DNA from: JASHVB01 sp049522565
GTDB taxonomy: Bacteria > Pseudomonadota > Alphaproteobacteria > Acetobacterales > Acetobacteraceae
Length of the DNA: 9,378 bases
Assembly: GCA_049522565.1 (NCBI GenBank)
Contig: JBEKNT010000270.1
Span: 1 to 9,378, forward strand
Reading direction: 5' to 3'
The translations under genes and the position numbers were made by a program. Positions 6,482-9,378 of this stretch are shown in pieces (position 1 is the stretch's first letter; each line of letters begins with the position of its first letter). Under the pieces are notes generated by a model. The model was given only the letters and a program-made list of their open reading frames with translations. It was not told where the DNA came from and did no database searches.

Positions 6482-6595
6482 GCACGGACCGCCCCCACCG
6501 TCATGGCCGGGCTTGACCCGGCCATCTATGCAGCCGCGATGCCGCGATAGTTGGCCCGGTCCGGCCCGGCCTTGACGGGTCGGGGCGGTCCGTGC
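6482..6595. repeat. Composite palindromic element with a second CCGTCATGGCCGGG copy
   Basis: Perfect 14-bp outer arms GCACGGACCGCCCC (6482-6495) and GGGGCGGTCCGTGC (6582-6595) enclose the same 29-base core as at 1956-1984 (here 6497-6525, itself a CATGGCCGGG/CCCGGCCAT hairpin), a tandem GCCGCGAT (6533-6540, 6541-6548) and a GC-rich remnant. It lies between the convergent chemoreceptor and RraA-like genes, where it could serve as a transcript end for both. It looks like a diverged, longer relative of the 1939-2007 palindrome. Confidence 0.7.
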
Positions 6596-6624
6596 CGGAC
6601 GCCACTCTTTCGTGACGCCCGCGA

Positions 6625-7290
6625 TTACAATACCCCATGGCGGGCGAACACCGCGCGCAGGCTGTCGCCCGCTTGCAGTTCGGCGCGCGTCGTGTCCTCG
6701 GCGGCGATCTTGTCCAAGGCGGCGCGGAACACCGCGTCGGCGCGATCGGCCGGCACGACGACGACGCCATCCACGTCGCCGAGGAGCCAATCGCCCGGCG
6801 CCACCGTGACGCCGGCGATCGCCACCGGCACATCGCGCGCCACCATCTCGGCCCGCCCGCGTGTGTCCAGCGGACCGATGCCGCCGTGGAACACCGGAAA
6901 GCGCATGGCGCGGATGCGCGCGACGTCGCGTACCAGCCCGTCGGTGACACAGCCGGCGGCGTTGCGCGCGCGGGCGGCGGTGCTGAGCAATTCGCCCCAG
7001 GGGGCGATGCTGTCGGTCGGACCGTCGCAGGCCAGCACGGCGACTTCGCCCGGCCGCAACGAATCGATCAGGTCCATTTCCAGCGCGTACGGATTATGTC
7101 CGTCTGGCGGCAGGTCCGCCGGTTGGTAGCGGCCGGTGCGCGCGCGGCCGAACAGCACCAGCGTTTCGTCCAGCGGCCGGATGAATGGCCGCAGCGCCTG
7201 CTGGCGCAGGCCGAAGCTGTCCAGCGTGTCGGATACCACCGAGGCGTACAACAGGCGCGCCAGTTCGTCGGGCGGCGGCAGGGCGGTCAT
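6625..7290 (-). CDS. RraA-like / 4-hydroxy-4-methyl-2-oxoglutarate aldolase-family protein
   Basis: The protein has 221 residues, the normal length for the RraA/HMG-aldolase fold. It shows the WGELLSTAA loop (98-106), the metal/pyruvate-enolate site DGLVRD (117-122, with Arg121 and Asp122 at the catalytic arginine and Mg-ligand positions), and GDVDGVVVVP at 171-180. The family includes class II aldolases that cleave 4-hydroxy-4-methyl-2-oxoglutarate or oxaloacetate in aromatic catabolism, the RNase E regulator RraA, and many proteins once misnamed dimethylmenaquinone methyltransferase. The intact Arg-Asp pair favours an enzyme; the substrate cannot be read. Its ATG at 7290 overlaps the stop of the upstream thioesterase gene (ATGA) and has no Shine-Dalgarno of its own, so translation is probably coupled. 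It converges on the chemoreceptor gene. Confidence 0.88.
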   Translation of the reverse strand: MTALPPPDELARLLYASVVSDTLDSFGLRQQALRPFIRPLDETLVLFGRARTGRYQPADLPPDGHNPYALEMDLIDSLRPGEVAVLACDGPTDSIAPWGELLSTAARARNAAGCVTDGLVRDVARIRAMRFPVFHGGIGPLDTRGRAEMVARDVPVAIAGVTVAPGDWLLGDVDGVVVVPADRADAVFRAALDKIAAEDTTRAELQAGDSLRAVFARHGVL

Positions 7291-7739
7291 GCCGGGTGAG
7301 CCGCAACGCGCAGGTGCTGTAGCTTGGCACGTGCCTCGTCCGGGATGGGCACCGGGCGCTGCGACCCGCGCTCGACGAAGACGTGCACGAAATGTCCCTC
7401 GGCCGCGGCGATGTCCTCGTCGTTGCGGAACACGGCGAGATCGTAGCGCACCGAGCTACGGCCGATATGCGCCACGCGTACGCCGACGGTGACGCGGTCG
7501 GGAAAGCTGAGCGAGCTGTGATAGCGGCACGTCACCTCGGCGACGACGCAGTGCGTCGGGCCGTCGAGCAAGCCGATGACGGCTTCGCTCATTTCGTAAT
7601 AGGTGACGGCGGTGTCGAAGTAGGAAAAGTAGTTCACGTTGTTGACGTGCTGGAAGACGTCGTTGTCCATCCAGCGCGTGGTGATGGCGTGGAACCAGCG
7701 GTAGTCGGCCCGCCGGCCGGGCGGTTGGCGCGTGCTCAT
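7287..7739 (-). CDS. Acyl-CoA thioesterase, 4HBT-type hotdog fold
   Basis: The protein has 150 residues, the full length for a single hotdog domain. The signature TRWMDNDVFQHVNNVNYFSY at 21-40 matches the [YW].D.D..GHVNN..Y pattern of the YbgC/4-hydroxybenzoyl-CoA thioesterase family, with Asp27 at the catalytic position; the usual Gly of GHVNN is Gln30. It is followed by a strand-rich half (CRYHSSLSFPDRVTVGVRV, VRYDLAVFRN, EGHFVHVFVE). It should hydrolyse an acyl- or aryl-CoA thioester in the cytoplasm; the substrate is unknown. I chose ATG 7739 because the homologous region begins soon after it; AGGAG lies 13 bases upstream, which is rather far. The frame is open back to 8000 but that part crosses dispersed repeats. 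It is the first gene of a two-gene unit with the RraA-like gene. Confidence 0.9.
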   Translation of the reverse strand: MSTRQPPGRRADYRWFHAITTRWMDNDVFQHVNNVNYFSYFDTAVTYYEMSEAVIGLLDGPTHCVVAEVTCRYHSSLSFPDRVTVGVRVAHIGRSSVRYDLAVFRNDEDIAAAEGHFVHVFVERGSQRPVPIPDEARAKLQHLRVAAHPA

Positions 7740-8014
7740 GCGGCTTGTTCGGCTCCTGCGATCGGGCGGCGCAGGTAAGCCGGTTTGGGTTGGGGTGTCC
7801 ATTGCCGCGGATCGACGCGGCGGGTCGTCGCCTGCGCCAGATTCCAGTCGTGTGCCCAGGCATGGCGACGGCTGTGCGCGACTTTGGCAATCCAGCAACC
7901 TTCTAGACGGAGTTGGCGAGTGGCCGAGGCCGCACTGCCGTGGCTGAAAATGCTGCGCGCCGGAAGGCCGATGCCTCTCCCCCTGGCGTCCCTGCGGCAT
8001 GTCGGTCGGTAAGC

Positions 8015-8093
8015 TTCACCACAAAGACACGAAGACACGAAGACTTCGTTCCAGTGCCGCTCCATCTTCGTGCCTTTGTGGCTTTGTGGTGAA
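8015..8093. repeat. Inverted repeat of TTCACCACAAAG type with internal tandem octamers
   Basis: Arms 8015-8042 and 8066-8093 are 28 bases each and pair with three mismatches. Both arms end outward in TTCACCACAAAG. The left arm contains AGACACGA twice in tandem (8025-8032, 8033-8040). It is AT-richer than its surroundings. Repeats beginning TTCACCACAAAGACAC occur in many unrelated bacterial genomes; I recall that and have not searched it. Confidence 0.75.
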
Positions 8094-8123
8094 TCTTGCT
8101 TTCTGCCGGCCGCAAAAGCATTC

Positions 8124-8142
8124 GGCCGGCGCAACGCCGGCC
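8124..8142. repeat. Perfect 8-bp hairpin GGCCGGCG-CAA-CGCCGGCC
   Basis: GGCCGGCG (8124-8131), loop CAA, CGCCGGCC (8135-8142). A further GCCGGC lies just upstream, so alternative pairings are possible. It could be a REP-type hairpin or part of a neighbouring element. Confidence 0.55.
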
Positions 8143-8155
8143 AAGCCTATTTTCA

Positions 8156-8284
8156 TGGTAGGAAGCACGAGGGCCACGGCGCGGAAGGCGCTATGGCCTG
8201 GCGGCAGAAAGGAAATAGTGCCTGGCGCAGGGCGCGTTGACTCTCCTGCTGCACGACGCTCCATGGTCCGCGTGCTTCCTACCA
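8156..8284. repeat. 129-bp element with perfect 14-bp terminal inverted repeats
   Basis: TGGTAGGAAGCACG (8156-8169) and CGTGCTTCCTACCA (8271-8284) are exact inverted repeats. The inside holds a second hairpin (GGCCA..GCGC against GCGC..TGGCC near 8172-8199). The size and termini fit a REPIN or a small MITE. No transposase is seen. Confidence 0.7.
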
Positions 8285-8535
8285 GGGAATAGCCCTGAGC
8301 GCCCGTAGCGGTCATCCAACGCGTGCCATTTCCAGCCATGGGGGTGCGGCCGCGGCCGCTCACTCCGTGTTAAAGGCTTGCGCGCCGGCGGCACGCACGA
8401 CAATCGCGGTGCTGTGCAAGCGATGGGCCGTCTGAATGCGGCTTCCCGCAAAGCGCTGCCGCATCGCCTGTCGATCCTGGCGCCGCCGGGTGCTATGCCG
8501 ACCCGGTGGCGCCGCCTGCGCCATCGTGCAGCACT

Positions 8536-8540
8536 GGAGA
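8536..8540 (+). promoter_or_regulatory. Ribosome binding site of the MalY/PatB-like gene
   Basis: GGAGA eight bases before the ATG at 8549. It supports that start. Confidence 0.7.
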
Positions 8541-8548
8541 ACGAACGC

Positions 8549-9378
8549 ATGGCCAGCGGAGCGACCGACTTCGACATCGCGACATTACGGGCGCGCCGTA
8601 CCAACAAGTGGCACAAGTTTCCCGACGACGTGCTGCCGGCCTGGGTCGCCGACATGGATTTCGGCGTCGCGCCGCCGGTCACCGCCGCGTTGCAGCGCCT
8701 CACCGATAACCAGGAATATGGCTATGCCGCGCGGGAGGGTGTCCTCGCCGCCGCCTTCACCCGTCGCATGGAGCGCCGCTTCGGCTGGCATACCGACCCC
8801 GCCGACACCGTCGCCATCGGCGACCTCGTGCAGGCGACATTTTCCTCGGTGATGGCGTTCAGCGAGCCGGGCGACGCGATCCTGCTGCAACTGCCGTCGT
8901 ATCCGCCGTTCATGGCCGCGATCAACGATACCGGCCGCCGTCTGCTGGCGAACCCGATGCGCGACAACGGCACGCGCTGGGTGCTCCAACTGGCCGCCTA
9001 CGACGCCGCGCCGGATCCGCGCGCGCGGGTGCTGATATTCTGCCATCCGCAGAACCCCACCGGACGGGCCTATAACCGGGCGGAGCTGGAAGCGGTGGCG
9101 GCGTTCGCCATCCGGCATGACCTGGTGGTGGTGTCGGACGAGATCCACGCCGATATCGTCTACCCGGGCAACACGCACATTCCTCTGGCGTCGCTGCATC
9201 CGGAGATCGCCGCGCGCACCATCACCATCACCTCGGCGACCAAGAGCTTCAACATTCCGGCGCTGCGCTGCGCCGTGATGCATTTCGGCGCGCCCGCGCT
9301 GAAGGAGCGGTTCTTCGCACGGATTCCGGCGCGATTGCTCGGCTCGCCGGGGGTGACCGGGGTGGACGCCACGGTCGC
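8549..9378 (+). CDS. MalY/PatB-family PLP-dependent C-S lyase/aminotransferase (3' end outside window)
   Basis: The frame is open from ATG 8549 to the right edge: 276 codons without a stop, out of the ~390 usual for the family. It is a fold-type I PLP enzyme. Seen are WVADMDF (32-38, the N-terminal substrate-site motif of this group), EYGY (56-59), SYPPF with Tyr118, NPTGR (169-173), Asp197 in SDEIHADIVY (pyridine-nitrogen contact), and SATKSFNIPALR, where Lys232 should carry PLP. SDEIH.D and SATK.FN..... are typical of MalY/PatB cystathionine beta-lyases rather than general AspC-like aminotransferases. The likely reaction is beta-elimination from cystathionine or related sulfur amino acids to give a thiol, pyruvate and ammonia. 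GGAGA precedes the start. It is divergent from the thioesterase unit across the repeat-rich gap. Confidence 0.9.
   Translation, partial: MASGATDFDIATLRARRTNKWHKFPDDVLPAWVADMDFGVAPPVTAALQRLTDNQEYGYAAREGVLAAAFTRRMERRFGWHTDPADTVAIGDLVQATFSSVMAFSEPGDAILLQLPSYPPFMAAINDTGRRLLANPMRDNGTRWVLQLAAYDAAPDPRARVLIFCHPQNPTGRAYNRAELEAVAAFAIRHDLVVVSDEIHADIVYPGNTHIPLASLHPEIAARTITITSATKSFNIPALRCAVMHFGAPALKERFFARIPARLLGSPGVTGVDATV

Larger units (their letters stand above)
7740..8548. other. 809-base non-coding gap rich in inverted repeats
   Basis: The gap lies between the divergent thioesterase and MalY/PatB-like genes. I find no supportable gene in it. From left to right it holds about 275 bases without clear signal (7740-8014, where the thioesterase promoter should lie), an inverted repeat at 8015-8093, a short perfect hairpin at 8124-8142, an inverted repeat at 8156-8284, and about 260 bases before the next start. 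That last part contains a GC-only palindrome (8347-8360) and a ribosome binding site. No clear promoter was identified for either gene. Confidence 0.6.

Noticed and set aside
7736..8134. Minus-strand open frame ending in an ATGA overlap with the thioesterase start
   Set aside because: The overlap is suggestive, but the frame crosses the 8015-8093 repeat, has no nearby start with a ribosome binding site, and in its last 57 codons the third-position GC is only about 63%, well below what genuine genes here show. Homology search of the last ~60 residues would settle it.
8015..8284. CRISPR-like array
   Set aside because: The repeats are inverted pairs of different sequence, not direct repeats with regular spacers, and no cas gene is present.
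8347..8360. Self-complementary GCGGCCGCGGCCGC
   Set aside because: It is a GC-only palindrome expected by chance in such GC-rich DNA, with no supporting context.
8016..8363. Minus-strand open frame across the repeat-rich gap
   Set aside because: It is made almost wholly of two inverted repeats (8015-8093, 8156-8284), with no domain and no ribosome binding site.

Overview
The window reads as chromosome of a high-GC alphaproteobacterium. A Rhodospirillales/Acetobacteraceae-type genome is my best guess, based on the GC-ending codon use, the HU-type protein, the alphaproteobacterial style of the chemoreceptor signalling hairpin, and palindromes built on CCGTCATGGCCGGG. No phage, IS transposase, CRISPR, rRNA or tRNA is visible. 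The genes look like ordinary accessory and housekeeping metabolism, with one unusual chemoreceptor.

Layout. Positions 1-248 hold the C-terminal end of an ABC-2 exporter permease (+). It converges on an MFS drug/metabolite exporter (-, 374-1789). Upstream of that, on the same strand, are an HU-family nucleoid protein (-, 2034-2303) and a GabD-like aldehyde dehydrogenase (-, 2579-4012). A divergent gene follows (+, 4352-6385). It encodes a methyl-accepting chemotaxis protein with a periplasmic CxxCH heme motif, HAMP, a signalling domain and a C-terminal PilZ domain. It converges on a two-gene unit (-): an acyl-CoA thioesterase-like protein (7287-7739) and an RraA/HMG-aldolase-like protein (6625-7290), joined by an ATGA overlap. 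After an 809-base non-coding gap, a MalY/PatB-type PLP-dependent C-S lyase/aminotransferase (+, from 8549) runs off the right edge.

Non-coding structure. Apart from the ATGA overlap, every gene junction contains at least one long inverted repeat. These are paired ~64-base repeats (257-413), a perfect 32-bp-stem palindrome (1939-2007), an 11-bp-stem hairpin with a GAGGGTGAGGG tail (2517-2553), a ~119-bp nested palindrome (4128-4246), a composite element (6482-6595), and three different elements between 8015 and 8284. At least two of these families occur twice within the 9.4 kb. The elements look like REP/REPIN- or MITE-like dispersed repeats, and some may double as transcript ends. One of them supplies the last dozen residues of the MFS protein.

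The genes do not form a single pathway. The clearest biology is the heme-MCP-PilZ receptor, which by domain logic would couple a periplasmic redox or gas signal and cytoplasmic c-di-GMP to chemotaxis output. The thioesterase/RraA pair probably belongs to a small catabolic or detoxification unit of unknown substrate.
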